Shown here in pieces: positions 50,102 to 59,745 of a stretch of DNA of 64,000 nucleotides. Below the pieces are notes generated by a model. The model saw only the letters and a list, made by a program, of their open reading frames with translations, was not told where the DNA came from and made no database searches. The position numbers and the translations under genes are program-made. Numbering within the stretch: position 1 is the first letter of the stretch; each line of letters opens with the position of its first letter. This DNA comes from Vogesella sp. LIG4 (GTDB lineage: Bacteria > Pseudomonadota > Gammaproteobacteria > Burkholderiales > Chromobacteriaceae): positions 2,470,554 to 2,534,553 of the forward strand of contig NZ_LT607802.1 in assembly GCF_900090205.1 (NCBI RefSeq), read 5' to 3'.

Positions 50102-52732
50102 TTACTTGCCGGCAACCCAGTCACGGGTGCTGGCCAGTGCGGCAGCCAGGTTTTCCGGCTGGGTGCCGCCGGCCTGGGCCATGTCCGGACGGCCACCGCC
50201 CTTGCCGCCCACCTGCAGGGCAACGTGGTTCACCAGTTCGCCGGCCTTGAAGCGGCCGGTGAGGTCCTTGGTGACGCCGGCAATCAGCGCTACCTTGCCG
50301 TCGGCCTTGCTGCCCAGCACGATCAGCGCCGAGCCCAGCTTGTCCTTCAGCTTGTCCAGCGTGTCGCGCAGGGTGGCGTTGTCGGCGCCTTCCAGTTCGG
50401 CGGCCAGCAGCTTCACGCCGTTCACTTCCAGTACCTGCTCGGCCAGGCTGTCGCCGGCAGAGGCCGCCAGCTTGGCCTTCAGGGAGGCCAGCTCTTTCTC
50501 CAGCGCCTTCATGTCGCTCTGCAGGTTGCCGATCTTGGTCAGCACTTCGTCGCTGCTCTGCGCCTTGAGGTTGGCCGCAGCGGCTTTCAGCAGGCTGTCC
50601 TGCGCCTGTACGTGGGCTACTGCGCCTTCGCCGGTCACGGCTTCGATACGGCGTACGCCAGCGGCCACGCCGCCTTCGGACACGATCTTGAAGAAGCCGA
50701 TGTCGCCGGTACGGTTGACGTGGGTACCGCCGCACAGTTCAGCGGAGAAGTCGCCCATGGTCAGCACGCGCACTTCGTCGCCGTATTTTTCGCCGAACAG
50801 CGCCATGGCGCCGGCGCGTACCGCGTCGTCGAAAGCCATTACGCGGGCGCTGACTTCATAGTTGGCCGCAATCACGTGGTTCACCACGCGTTCGATCTCG
50901 GCGATTTCCTCGGCCGATACCGGCTGGCCGTGGGCGAAGTCGAAGCGGGTGCGCTCGGCGTTTACCAGCGAACCCTTCTGTGCCACATGGCCGCCCAGTA
51001 CCTTGCGCAGCGCTGCGTGCAGCAGGTGGGTGGCGGAGTGGTTGCGCGCGGTGGACTGGCGCTTGTGCAGGTCGATGGTGGCCTGCACGGTGTCGCCCAC
51101 GCTCAGGCTGCCGCGTGCCAGGCGGCCGGTGTGGCCGAATACCGCGGACTTGATCTTCTGGGTGTCGGCCACGTCGAACAGGGCGCCCACGCCACCGGCG
51201 GTGGAGATTTCTCCCACGTCGCCCACCTGACCGCCGCCTTCGGCGTAGAAGGCGGTGTTGTCCAGCACCACGATGCCGTCGTCGCCTTCAGCCAGCGACT
51301 GCACCGGCTCGGTGCCCTTGTACAGGGCAATCACCTTGGCATCCACGCTGCTGCTGCCGTAGCCGAGGAAGGTGGTGTCGGCGCCGTCGTAGCTGACGTT
51401 GCCGGTAACCTTGAAGGCGGAGGCGGCACGGGCGCGGGCGCGCTGTTCTTCCATGGCGCGCTCGAAGCCTTCCAGATCCACTTCGATATTGCGTTCGCGG
51501 CAGATGTCGGCGGTGAGGTCCACCGGGAAGCCGTAGGTGTCATACAGCTTGAATACGGTGTCGCCGTCCATGGCGGTCTTGCCGCCTTCCAGCGCGGCAT
51601 CCACCAGCGCCATGCCGGTGTCCAGGGTCTCGGCAAACTTGATTTCTTCCTGGCGCAGCGCGTCCTCGATCACCGCCTGCTTCTGGCGCAGCTCCGGGTA
51701 GGCATCGCCCATTTCCGTTACCAGGTCGGCAACGATCTTATGGAAGAACAGGCCTTTCTGGCCCAGCTTGTAGCCGTGGCGGATGGCGCGGCGGGCGATG
51801 CGGCGCAGCACGTAGCCGCGGCCGTCGCTGGACGGCAGGATGCCGTCGGCGATCATGAAGGAGCAGGCGCGGATGTGGTCGGCGATCACTTTCAGCGACG
51901 GCACGTCCTGGCTGTACGGCAGGCCGGTTTCGCGTGCGGCGGCGCGTACCAGGCAGGCCAGACCGTCGGTTTCGTAGTTGGAGTGCACGCCCTGCAGCAC
52001 GGTGGACAGGCGCTCCAGGCCCATGCCGGTATCCACGGACGGCTTCGGCAGCGGGTGCAGGGTGCCGGTCTCGTCGCGGTTGAACTGCATGAATACGTTG
52101 TTCCAGATCTCCATGAAGCGGTCGCCGTCTTCATCCGGGCTGCCCGGAGGGCCGCCGGCCACGGACGGGCCGTGGTCGAAGAAGATCTCGGTACACGGGC
52201 CGCACGGGCCGGTGTCACCCATGGTCCAGAAGTTGTCGGAGGCGTACGGCGCGCCCTTGTTGTCGCCGATGCGCACGATCTTTTCCGCCGGCAGGCCGAC
52301 GGTCTTGTGCCAGATGTCGTAAGCCTCGTCATCGCTGGCGTACACGGTGACCATCAGCTTGTCCTGCGGCAGGTTCAGCCAGTCCTTGCCGGTGAGGAAC
52401 TCCCAGGCGAAGGTGATGGCATCGCGCTTGAAGTAGTCGCCGAAGCTGAAGTTGCCCAGCATTTCGAAGAAAGTGTGGTGGCGCGCGGTGTAGCCAACGT
52501 TTTCCAGGTCGTTGTGCTTGCCGCCGGCGCGCAGGCATTTCTGGCTGGTGGTGGCGCGGGTGTAGTCGCGCTTCTCGAAGCCCAGGAACACATCCTTGAA
52601 CTGCACCATGCCGGCGACGGTGAACATCAGCGTCGGGTCGTTGCCGGGGATCAGGCTGCTGGAAGCCACTACCTGGTGGCCCTTGGAGGCAAAGAAGCCG
52701 AGAAACTTCTGGCGAATTTCTGAGGTTTTCAT
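50102..52732 (-). CDS. alaS: Alanyl-tRNA synthetase
   Basis: 876 residues, normal length. Class II catalytic core in the first 250 residues ([40 protein letters not shown]), editing domain with [16 protein letters not shown] and [20 protein letters not shown], and the C-Ala domain at the end. It charges tRNA-Ala and clears mischarged Ser and Gly. The start is the ATG of MKTSEIRQ, not the upstream one. Two 10-mer copies lie inside (50570, 50861), one in the editing domain and one in C-Ala. Confidence 0.97.
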   Translation of the reverse strand: MKTSEIRQKFLGFFASKGHQVVASSSLIPGNDPTLMFTVAGMVQFKDVFLGFEKRDYTRATTSQKCLRAGGKHNDLENVGYTARHHTFFEMLGNFSFGDYFKRDAITFAWEFLTGKDWLNLPQDKLMVTVYASDDEAYDIWHKTVGLPAEKIVRIGDNKGAPYASDNFWTMGDTGPCGPCTEIFFDHGPSVAGGPPGSPDEDGDRFMEIWNNVFMQFNRDETGTLHPLPKPSVDTGMGLERLSTVLQGVHSNYETDGLACLVRAAARETGLPYSQDVPSLKVIADHIRACSFMIADGILPSSDGRGYVLRRIARRAIRHGYKLGQKGLFFHKIVADLVTEMGDAYPELRQKQAVIEDALRQEEIKFAETLDTGMALVDAALEGGKTAMDGDTVFKLYDTYGFPVDLTADICRERNIEVDLEGFERAMEEQRARARAASAFKVTGNVSYDGADTTFLGYGSSSVDAKVIALYKGTEPVQSLAEGDDGIVVLDNTAFYAEGGGQVGDVGEISTAGGVGALFDVADTQKIKSAVFGHTGRLARGSLSVGDTVQATIDLHKRQSTARNHSATHLLHAALRKVLGGHVAQKGSLVNAERTRFDFAHGQPVSAEEIAEIERVVNHVIAANYEVSARVMAFDDAVRAGAMALFGEKYGDEVRVLTMGDFSAELCGGTHVNRTGDIGFFKIVSEGGVAAGVRRIEAVTGEGAVAHVQAQDSLLKAAAANLKAQSSDEVLTKIGNLQSDMKALEKELASLKAKLAASAGDSLAEQVLEVNGVKLLAAELEGADNATLRDTLDKLKDKLGSALIVLGSKADGKVALIAGVTKDLTGRFKAGELVNHVALQVGGKGGGRPDMAQAGGTQPENLAAALASTRDWVAGK

Positions 52733-52803
52733 GGTTTGTGTGTTGATTCCGCTATCGTTGGCTTCGCGGGGCGAGCGCCGCGAAGGTATCGGCTCGATTG
52801 TGG

Positions 52804-52831
52804 CAACCCTTGCCAGTGCTGGCAAGGGTTG
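52804..52831. promoter_or_regulatory. Perfect 12-bp inverted repeat before alaS
   Basis: CAACCCTTGCCA and TGGCAAGGGTTG with a 4-nt loop lie 70-100 nt before the alaS start, in the recX-alaS gap. No T-run follows, so it may be a leader structure for alaS or a recX 3' hairpin rather than a standard terminator. Confidence 0.6.
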
Positions 52832-52867
52832 ATGCAGGGTCGCGGCGCGCGACTTTGTTGCAATGCG

Positions 52868-53323
52868 TTATTCGCTGTCCGGAAAGTCGTCGCAGCCGGC
52901 GATCACCTTGCGGATGATGTCCATGCCGAAACCGCGGCTGGCGAGAAAGCGCATCTGCCTGGCGCGCTCGGCGGCATCGGCCGGCGGCTGGCCGAATTTC
53001 CTGCGCCACAGCGCGCGCGCGGTGGCCAGGTCGTCCTGCTCGGTCAGCGCCTCGCGGATGGTGTCGCGGTCAATGCCGCGCTCGCGCATTTCCATGGCGA
53101 TGCGGCGGCTGCCGTACTTGCTGGCGCGGCTGGCTGCAAACTGCTCGGCAAAGCGGCTGTCCGACTGCCAGTGGCGTGCGGCCAACTCGTCGAGCAGGGC
53201 GTCCAGCTCTTCTGCCGATTCGGCAAAAGGCGCGAGCCGCCGCTTCAGCTCCAGCCGCGAATACTCGCGGCGGGACAGAAGATCGACGGCTCGCGCCCTG
53301 AGGCTTTTACCGCTGCCGGTCAT
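52868..53323 (-). CDS. recX: Regulatory protein RecX
   Basis: 151 residues. Three-helix repeats typical of RecX (RAVDLLSRREYSRLELKRRL, DELAARHWQSDSRFAEQFAA, SKYGSRRIAMEMRERGID). It binds RecA filaments and limits recombination. Start overlaps the recA stop, so it is translated from the recA message. A 10-mer copy is inside (53177-53186). Confidence 0.95.
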   Translation of the reverse strand: MTGSGKSLRARAVDLLSRREYSRLELKRRLAPFAESAEELDALLDELAARHWQSDSRFAEQFAASRASKYGSRRIAMEMRERGIDRDTIREALTEQDDLATARALWRRKFGQPPADAAERARQMRFLASRGFGMDIIRKVIAGCDDFPDSE

Positions 53324-54378
53324 CAGGCGTCGAAGGTGTCGTCAACCAGTTCGTCTTCATCCGGCTGGCCTTCGGTAATCTGCACGTTCACGCCTACCGA
53401 TTCGCGGACCTTGCGTTCGATCTCGCGGGCGATTTCCGGGTTGTCCTTCAGCCACAGGCGGGTGTTGTCCTTGCCCTGGCCGATCTTCTGGCCGTTGTAG
53501 CTGTACCAGGCGCCGGATTTCTCGATCAGCTCGTGCTCCACGCCCAGTTCGACGATCTCGCCTTCACGGCTGATGCCCTCTCCGTACAGGATGTCGAAGT
53601 TGGCCTGCTTGAACGGCGGGGAAACCTTGTTCTTCACCACTTTGACGCGGGTCTCGTTGCCGATGATCTCCTCGCCCTTCTTGATGCCGCCGATGCGGCG
53701 GATGTCCATGCGCACCGAGGCGTAGAACTTCAGCGCGTTACCGCCGGTGGTGGTTTCCGGGCTGCCGAACATCACGCCGATCTTCATGCGGATCTGGTTG
53801 ATGAAGATCACCAGGGTGTTGGTGCGCTTGATGTTGCCGGTGAGCTTGCGCAGTGCCTGGCTCATCAGGCGGGCGTGCAGGCCGACGTGGTTGTCGCCCA
53901 TTTCGCCTTCGATTTCCGCCTTCGGCACCAGTGCGGCTACCGAGTCCACCACGATCACGTCCACACCGCCGGAGCGTACCAGCATGTCGGCGATTTCCAG
54001 CGCCTGTTCACCGGTATCCGGCTGCGAGATCAGCAGCTGTTCCACCGAAACGCCCAGTTTCTGCGCGTATTGCGGGTCCAGCGCGTTTTCCGCGTCGATG
54101 TAGGCGCAGGTGCCGCCCAGTTTCTGTGCCTCGGCTACTACCTGCAGACACAGCGTGGTCTTGCCGGAGGATTCCGGGCCGTAGATTTCCACTACACGGC
54201 CACGCGGCAGGCCGCCGACGCCCAGTGCCAGGTCCAGGCCGAGCGAACCGGTGCTGATCACCTGCAGGTTCTCGGTGATCTGGTTGTCGCTCATGCGCAT
54301 GATCGAGCCTTTGCCAAACTGCTTTTCGATCTGTGCCAGCGCTGCGGCCAGGGCTTTGCTCTTGTCTTCGGCTGCCAT
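53323..54378 (-). CDS. recA: Recombinase RecA
   Basis: 351 residues. Walker [20 protein letters not shown] near residue 67, Walker [22 protein letters not shown] loops around [20 protein letters not shown] and the acidic C-terminus ([14 protein letters not shown]). It catalyses strand exchange and also integrates DNA taken up by transformation. GGAG precedes the ATG. I see no CTGT-N8-ACAG LexA box upstream. Confidence 0.98.
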   Translation of the reverse strand: MAAEDKSKALAAALAQIEKQFGKGSIMRMSDNQITENLQVISTGSLGLDLALGVGGLPRGRVVEIYGPESSGKTTLCLQVVAEAQKLGGTCAYIDAENALDPQYAQKLGVSVEQLLISQPDTGEQALEIADMLVRSGGVDVIVVDSVAALVPKAEIEGEMGDNHVGLHARLMSQALRKLTGNIKRTNTLVIFINQIRMKIGVMFGSPETTTGGNALKFYASVRMDIRRIGGIKKGEEIIGNETRVKVVKNKVSPPFKQANFDILYGEGISREGEIVELGVEHELIEKSGAWYSYNGQKIGQGKDNTRLWLKDNPEIAREIERKVRESVGVNVQITEGQPDEDELVDDTFDA

Positions 54379-54586
54379 GCTTACTCCATTCGTTCAAAAC
54401 GGCATATCGGGAAGGTTTTTTTGATTATGTACGTTTTCATTCGGCGTGCCAAATAAAAACGCAATCAACGATGTATGCGCGCCACACCCGGTGGCGGCAG
54501 ACAGGGAACCAGGCGGCGGATTATCGCACAAATCATCATGCGGCCAAGCCGGTGTCGCCCCTGGCTGGCCGGGATGGCGGGGGCTT

Positions 54587-54614
54587 TTGAGATGGGCGGC
54601 AGCTGTGACAGAAT
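54587..54614 (+). promoter_or_regulatory. Candidate promoter of hrcA (leaderless)
   Basis: TTGAGA (54587-54592), 16 nt, CAGAAT (54609-54614). Transcription would begin at or next to the ATG at 54621. There is no ribosome site before that ATG, which fits a leaderless message. Confidence 0.5.
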
Positions 54615-54620
54615 GCGATC

Positions 54621-55646
54621 ATGCTGAACGAACGCACGCAACATCTGCTCAAGGTACTGGTCGAGCGCTATATCGCCGACGGGCAACCGGTGGCATCCAA
54701 GACCCTGGCCGCGGTTTCCGGGCTGGAGCTGTCGTCGGCATCCATCCGCAACATGCTGGCCGAGCTGGAAGACATGGGCCTGATCGCCTCGCCGCACACC
54801 TCGGCCGGGCGCATTCCCACGCCGCGAGGTTACCGGCTGTTTGTCGACCGGCTGCTCACCGTGCAGCAGCTGGCACCGCCGACGCTGGCCGAGCTCAAGA
54901 GCGGCATCCAGCCGGACAGCCCGCAGCGCGTGGTGCAGGCTGCCTCGCAGATGCTGTCGGAACTGACCCAGTTCGCCGGGGTGGTGATGACGCCGCAGCG
55001 CGCCGATGCCGCCTTTCGCCAGGTGGAGTTCCTGCGCCTGTCCGAGCGCCGCATCCTGCTGATCCTGGTGACGCTGGATGGCGACGTGCAGAACCACCTG
55101 TTTCATACCGGCCGCGATTACACGCCGGGCGAACTGGTGGAGGCGGCCAACTTCCTCAACCAGCATTACGCCGGCCAGCAGCTGGACAGCGTGGCCAGCC
55201 GCGTGGAAACCGAGCTGCGCCAGCTGCAGGGCAATATTTCCGAGCTGATGGCGGCGGCGATCCAGTTCGGCCGCCAGGCGCTGCCGGGCGGCGATGACAT
55301 CGTGATCCGCGGCGAGGGCCGCCTGCTGGCGGTCAGCGACTTTTCCAGCGACCTGTCGCGCCTGCGCGAGCTGTTCGACACCTTCCAGCGCAAGACCGAG
55401 CTGCTGCAGCTGCTGGAGCAGAGCCGGCGCGCCTCCGGCGTGAGCCTGTTCATCGGCGAGGAGTCCGGCGTAGTGCCGCTGGACGACTGCAGCGTGGTCA
55501 CCGCCCCATACCGGCTCAATGGTCAGGTGGTGGGCACGCTGGGCGTAGTGGGGCCGACGCGCATGGATTACGAGCGCGTGATTCCCATCGTCGATATCAC
55601 CGCGCGCCTGGTGTCCAGCGTACTGAATTTCAATGATCAGCCGTAA
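54621..55646 (+). CDS. hrcA: Heat-inducible transcription repressor HrcA
   Basis: 341 residues. Winged-helix N-terminus (MLNERTQHLLKVLVERYIAD, SSASIRNMLAELEDMGLIAS, TSAGRIPTPRGYRLFVD) and the C-terminal GAF-like domain ending GVVGPTRMDYERVIPIVDIT. It represses groE and dnaK class heat-shock genes through CIRCE sites; none is visible here and no chaperone gene is in the window. Divergent from recA. Confidence 0.96.
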   Translation: MLNERTQHLLKVLVERYIADGQPVASKTLAAVSGLELSSASIRNMLAELEDMGLIASPHTSAGRIPTPRGYRLFVDRLLTVQQLAPPTLAELKSGIQPDSPQRVVQAASQMLSELTQFAGVVMTPQRADAAFRQVEFLRLSERRILLILVTLDGDVQNHLFHTGRDYTPGELVEAANFLNQHYAGQQLDSVASRVETELRQLQGNISELMAAAIQFGRQALPGGDDIVIRGEGRLLAVSDFSSDLSRLRELFDTFQRKTELLQLLEQSRRASGVSLFIGEESGVVPLDDCSVVTAPYRLNGQVVGTLGVVGPTRMDYERVIPIVDITARLVSSVLNFNDQP

Positions 55647-55653
55647 GAGTCTG

Positions 55654-55688
55654 AGATCGTAAACAGGCTCCAAGCGCCGGCTCACGAT
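55654..55688. repeat. Solo end of the palindromic repeat (F)
   Basis: AGATCGTAAACAGGCTC (55654-55670) matches the outer right end of copy D. CACGAT follows at 55683-55688. It looks like a remnant or a minimal half-element between hrcA and mltB. Confidence 0.5.
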
Positions 55689-55763
55689 TGCCCGCCAATG
55701 CGCGGCAATGTGAGCGGGCGGCAGGCCCGAGCGGCTTGCGGCCAACCTAACAGGAGTCTTTCC

Positions 55764-56813
55764 ATGCGTGCCTTGCGCCGTTTGGCCCTGGCGGCCATGC
55801 TGGCCTCCGTTTCCGCCGCCCAGGCGGACGTGGGGCTGCTGATGCGCCCCGATGTACAGCGCTTTATCGATGAACAGGTGGCCAGTGGCGAGGTGAGTCG
55901 TGCCGAGCTGGAGACGGTGTTCGCCAATGTCGACGCCAAGCCCAATGTGATCACCATCATGGACAAGCCGTCCACCGCGCGGCCGTGGTACCAGTTCCGC
56001 CCCAATTTCTATAACGAGAAGCTGCTGCAGGAAGGCGTGGCCTTCTGGCAGAAGAACGAGGCAACGCTGCAGCGCGCGCAGCAGCAGTTCGGCGTGGCGC
56101 CGGAGATGATCGTGGCCATCCTGGGCATCGAAACCCGCTACGGCCGCGTTACCGGCAGCTTCCGCCTGGCCGATGTGCTGAGCACGCTGGCCTTCGATTA
56201 CCCGCGCCGCGCCGAATTCTTCCGCGGTGAGCTGGCCGAGTTCTTCCGCCTGGCGCACAGCGAGAACGTCAACGCGCTGAGTCTGAAAGGCAGCTACGCC
56301 GGCGCCATCGGCATGCCGCAGTTCATGCCGTCCAGCTTCCGCAAATGGGCAGTGGATTTCGATGGCGACGGCCATCGCGACATCTGGAACAACCCGGCCG
56401 ATGCCATTGGCAGCGTGGGCAACTATTTCCAGCAGCATGGCTGGCTGGTGGGGGACGACGTGGTGGTGCCGGTCGACGTGACGCCGGGCGCGGCCATCGA
56501 CGAGCTGGTGGCCGACAAGTTCAACCTGCACTACACCGTGGCTGAGCTGAAGGCCAAGGGCATCGTGCCGCGCGCGCCGGTGCGTGACGAGGCGCTGGCG
56601 GTGCTGGTGCCGCTGGAGGTGGCGCCGGGCGACACGCGCTACTGGCTGGGCCTTAACAATTTCTACACCATCACCCGCTACAACAAGAGCACTCTGTACG
56701 CGATGGTGGCGCAAGAGCTGGCGCAGGAGATCCGCAACCGCTACCTGGCGGTGCGCTACGCCCCGGTGCCGGCCGTGGCCAACCAGGACGCCTCCGCCCC
56801 GGCAGTCAACTGA
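55764..56813 (+). CDS. mltB: Lytic murein transglycosylase B
   Basis: 349 residues. Signal peptide MRALRRLALAAMLASVSAAQA with no lipobox Cys, so a soluble periplasmic form. The catalytic Glu is in VAILGIETRYGRVTGSF; YAGAIGMPQFMPSSFRKWAV and LNNFYTITRYNKSTLYAMVA complete the SLT-3 fold. It cuts peptidoglycan to anhydro-muropeptides. AGGAG precedes the ATG. A 10-mer copy (55737-55746) is 17 nt before the start. Confidence 0.95.
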   Translation: MRALRRLALAAMLASVSAAQADVGLLMRPDVQRFIDEQVASGEVSRAELETVFANVDAKPNVITIMDKPSTARPWYQFRPNFYNEKLLQEGVAFWQKNEATLQRAQQQFGVAPEMIVAILGIETRYGRVTGSFRLADVLSTLAFDYPRRAEFFRGELAEFFRLAHSENVNALSLKGSYAGAIGMPQFMPSSFRKWAVDFDGDGHRDIWNNPADAIGSVGNYFQQHGWLVGDDVVVPVDVTPGAAIDELVADKFNLHYTVAELKAKGIVPRAPVRDEALAVLVPLEVAPGDTRYWLGLNNFYTITRYNKSTLYAMVAQELAQEIRNRYLAVRYAPVPAVANQDASAPAVN

Positions 56814-56863
56814 TAAGGGGGCGCGACTGGCGTAGCAGCCGGTGTCGGCCCTGGTTTAAAAAC

Positions 56864-56872
56864 TGCTAGAAT
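56864..56872 (+). promoter_or_regulatory. Extended -10 promoter of dnaX (leaderless)
   Basis: TGCTAGAAT is an extended -10 element. It ends 8 nt before the dnaX ATG, and no ribosome site lies in those 8 nt, so the message would start at or within 2 nt of the start codon. The -35 region is poor, as is usual with extended -10 promoters. Confidence 0.55.
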
Positions 56873-56880
56873 TGTCAGCT

Positions 56881-58917
56881 ATGACTTATCAAGTTCTCGC
56901 CCGCAAGTGGCGCCCCAAGCGCTTTGCCGACCTGGTCGGCCAGGAGCACGTGGTACGCGCGCTGTCCAACGCGCTGCGTGAGTCGCGCCTGCACCATGCC
57001 TACCTGCTCACCGGTACCCGCGGCGTGGGCAAGACCACCATCGCCCGCATCCTGGCCAAGAGTCTGAACTGCGAAACCGGCACCGGCGCCGAGCCCTGCG
57101 GCGAGTGCCAGGCCTGCCGCCAGATCGACAGCGGCCGCTATGTCGACCTGCTGGAGATCGACGCCGCTTCCAACACCGGCATCGACAATATCCGCGAGGT
57201 GCTGGAGAACGCGCAGTACGCGCCGACCATGGGCCGCTTCAAGGTGTACATCATCGACGAAGTGCACATGCTGTCGAAGAGCGCCTTCAACGCCATGCTC
57301 AAGACGCTGGAAGAGCCGCCGGCGCACGTCAAATTCATCCTCGCCACCACCGACCCGCAGAAAGTGCCGGTCACGGTGCTGTCGCGCTGCCTGCAGTTCA
57401 GCCTGCGCAACATGACGCCGCAGCAGGTGGCCGGCCACCTGGCGCACGTGCTGGATGCCGAGGGCGTGGTGTACGAAACGCCGGCGCTGGCACTGCTGGG
57501 CCGCGCCGCCGCCGGCTCCATGCGCGATGCACTGTCGCTGCTGGACCAGGCCATTGCCTACGGCGTGGGCGAAGTGCGCGAAGACGGCGTGCGTGCCATG
57601 CTGGGCGCGGTGGACAAGCGTTACCTGTTTGTACTGCTGGACGCGCTGGCCGATGGCGACGGCGCACAGCTGATGGCCGAGGTGGAAACGTTGGCCGCAC
57701 GCGGCATCGGCTTCGACAACGCGCTGGCCGAGCTGGCCAGCCTGCTGCACCAGCTGGCGCTGGCGCAGACCGTGCCGGATGCCATCGCCTCCGACGAACC
57801 GGAGCGCGATGTGCTGTTCGCGCTGGCGCAGCGCATCGGCGCCGAGGACATCCAGCTGTACTACCAGATTGCGCTGCATGGCCGCCGCGACCTGGCGCTG
57901 GCGCCGGACGAACATGCCGGCTTCTCCATGACCATGCTGCGCATGCTGGCCTTCCACCCGCTGCACGCTGGTGAAAGCGCCGCGCGACCATTGCCGAGCG
58001 CCCGCCCGCAGGGCAGCGCCCCGGCGCCGCAAGCCGCCCCCAGTGTGGCCGCACCGTCGGCCGGCGCCTCGCCGGTGAAGGCGCTGCTGGCACAGATGAG
58101 TGGCAAGAGCGAGCGCAGCGTGCCGTCCGCCGACAAGGCGCCGGCAGCCGAACCCGAACCCGAGCCCGCGCGGCCGGCGGCAGCGCCCGCCGCCGAGGTG
58201 GCGCGACCGGTAGCGCCGCCACCGCCGCCGTCACCCGCTCCGCGCGCTGCCACCGTAACGCAGGCAGCGCCGCCGGAAGCCCCGCCGCCGTGGGAAGAGC
58301 AGCCGGTGGCCGCACCGGTTGCGCAGCCGGTGCGTGCGCCGGAGCGCCCGGTTGCGGCCACGCCGCCCGCCGTTGCGCCTGCCGCGCCGCAGCAGGAGGA
58401 GGCCGGGGACGACGAGCGCGAGCCGGAGCCGGAAGAGACGCTGCCCAGCTACCTGATGGACGAGGACGCCGAACTGGCCGCCTACGCCCAGGGTGACGCT
58501 GCCGCCGCCAGCGGGTACGATACGCCGCGTTTCGATGGTGACTGGGCTGCGCTGATCGGCACGCTCAGCGCCAGGATGGGCACCGCGCGCATGCTGGCGC
58601 AGAATGCGGTTCTTAAGTCCTGGAATGAGCAGATATTTGAACTGGCGGTGCCGGAGGCCTTCCGTAACCTGGCCGGCCCCGATTATCAGAACAAGCTGAA
58701 GGCGGTGTTGTCCGCCCACCTCGGCCGCGAGGTGCAGCTGCGTGTCAGCGTCGAAACGCTGGACATGGAAACCCCGGCGATGCGCGATGCGCGTGCGCGG
58801 CGCGAACAGCAGGCCGCCGCCCGGCAGTACATGGAAAACGATCCCCTGGTACAACAGCTGGTGCGCGACATGGGCGCCATGCTGTTGGCCGAAACCATAC
58901 AACCCGTTCAGGAGTAG
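56881..58917 (+). CDS. dnaX: DNA polymerase III subunits gamma and tau
   Basis: 678 residues. Clamp-loader AAA+ domain with Walker A GTRGVGKTTIARILAKS near residue 42, the zinc cluster CETGTGAEPCGECQACRQID, Walker B VYIIDEVHMLSKSAFNAML, and domain III to about residue 360. A Pro/Ala linker follows (about 370-530), then the tau C-terminal domain that binds DnaB and the polymerase. I did not identify a frameshift site for a short gamma form. First gene of the dnaX-ybaB-recR operon. A 10-mer copy is inside (57690-57699). Confidence 0.96.
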   Translation: MTYQVLARKWRPKRFADLVGQEHVVRALSNALRESRLHHAYLLTGTRGVGKTTIARILAKSLNCETGTGAEPCGECQACRQIDSGRYVDLLEIDAASNTGIDNIREVLENAQYAPTMGRFKVYIIDEVHMLSKSAFNAMLKTLEEPPAHVKFILATTDPQKVPVTVLSRCLQFSLRNMTPQQVAGHLAHVLDAEGVVYETPALALLGRAAAGSMRDALSLLDQAIAYGVGEVREDGVRAMLGAVDKRYLFVLLDALADGDGAQLMAEVETLAARGIGFDNALAELASLLHQLALAQTVPDAIASDEPERDVLFALAQRIGAEDIQLYYQIALHGRRDLALAPDEHAGFSMTMLRMLAFHPLHAGESAARPLPSARPQGSAPAPQAAPSVAAPSAGASPVKALLAQMSGKSERSVPSADKAPAAEPEPEPARPAAAPAAEVARPVAPPPPPSPAPRAATVTQAAPPEAPPPWEEQPVAAPVAQPVRAPERPVAATPPAVAPAAPQQEEAGDDEREPEPEETLPSYLMDEDAELAAYAQGDAAAASGYDTPRFDGDWAALIGTLSARMGTARMLAQNAVLKSWNEQIFELAVPEAFRNLAGPDYQNKLKAVLSAHLGREVQLRVSVETLDMETPAMRDARARREQQAAARQYMENDPLVQQLVRDMGAMLLAETIQPVQE

Positions 58918-58923
58918 CACACG

Positions 58924-59262
58924 ATGTTTGGCAAAGCCGGTATCGCGGGCCTGATGAAGCAGGCTCAACAAATGCAGGACAACATGAAAAAGGCACAGGA
59001 AGAGCTGGCCAATGTTGACGTGGAAGGCCAGGCCGGCAACGGTCTGGTGAAAGTCACCATGAGCTGCGCGCACGTGGTACGCCGCGTTGCCATCAGCGAT
59101 GGCCTGCTGGAAGACGCCAAGGAAGACAAGGATATGCTGGAAGACCTGATCGCCGCCGCGTTCAACGACGCCGCGCGCAAGGTCGACGAAACCACCCAGC
59201 AGCGCATGGCGGGCTTCAGCGCCGGCATGAACCTGCCGGCCGGGATGAAGTTCCCGTTCTGA
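58924..59262 (+). CDS. Nucleoid-associated protein YbaB/EbfC
   Basis: 112 residues. The YbaB fold is plain: [60 protein letters not shown] and a Met/Phe-rich tail. It binds DNA as a dimer. It follows dnaX by 6 nt, as in most bacteria. Confidence 0.95.
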   Translation: MFGKAGIAGLMKQAQQMQDNMKKAQEELANVDVEGQAGNGLVKVTMSCAHVVRRVAISDGLLEDAKEDKDMLEDLIAAAFNDAARKVDETTQQRMAGFSAGMNLPAGMKFPF

Positions 59263-59280
59263 TCGCCAGACGGCGCGGCC

Positions 59281-59745
59281 ATGGCCCGTTTTGCCCACTT
59301 TACCTTGCGCCTGCGCCTGAAGGCACCGGCGCACGAAGTGTGGCAACGGGCCATTTCCGTTTCCGGCATCCGCGACGAGATGTTTCCCTGGCTCAGGATG
59401 AGCCTGCCTGCCGGCGTGTTGCCGGCCGAGGCGGACAATCTGCAGCTGGGCCGCTGCTGGCTGTGGCTGTTCGGCTGTCTGCCGGTGGAGTGCGATCGCC
59501 TGGGGCTGCAGCGTTTGCGCATGCTGTCGTTTGACGAGCGCTCCAGCATGCTGTCACAGCGCCGGTGGTGGCATCGCCGCCGTGTCGTTCCGCTGGATGC
59601 CAGCAGCTGCGAACTGGTCGACCGGGTGGCATTTGTGCCGCGCTGGCGCGGTCTGTTGCCGCTGTCACGGCGGCTGGTGTATTTGATCTTTGTCTGGCGT
59701 CATCGCCGCTTGGCCCGCCGTTACGGTCTGGATATCCGTGTATGA
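59281..59745 (+). CDS. Hypothetical protein inserted between ybaB and recR (SRPBCC-like)
   Basis: 154 residues, basic and Trp-rich. [20 protein letters not shown] resembles the first strand and helix of SRPBCC/START ligand-binding folds, and [20 protein letters not shown] looks like a later strand and helix; the assignment is tentative. The stop overlaps the recR ATG, so it is translationally coupled to recR. In most bacteria ybaB and recR are adjacent, which makes this gene unusual here. Confidence 0.75.
   Translation: MARFAHFTLRLRLKAPAHEVWQRAISVSGIRDEMFPWLRMSLPAGVLPAEADNLQLGRCWLWLFGCLPVECDRLGLQRLRMLSFDERSSMLSQRRWWHRRRVVPLDASSCELVDRVAFVPRWRGLLPLSRRLVYLIFVWRHRRLARRYGLDIRV

Noticed and set aside
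52733..52866. T-box or amino-acid riboswitch before alaS
   Set aside because: There is a hairpin, but no T-box sequence, no terminator/antiterminator pair, and T-boxes are not expected in betaproteobacteria.
54379..54620. CIRCE element for HrcA
   Set aside because: No TTAGCACTC-N9-GAGTGCTAA-like sequence is present upstream of hrcA or elsewhere that I could see.
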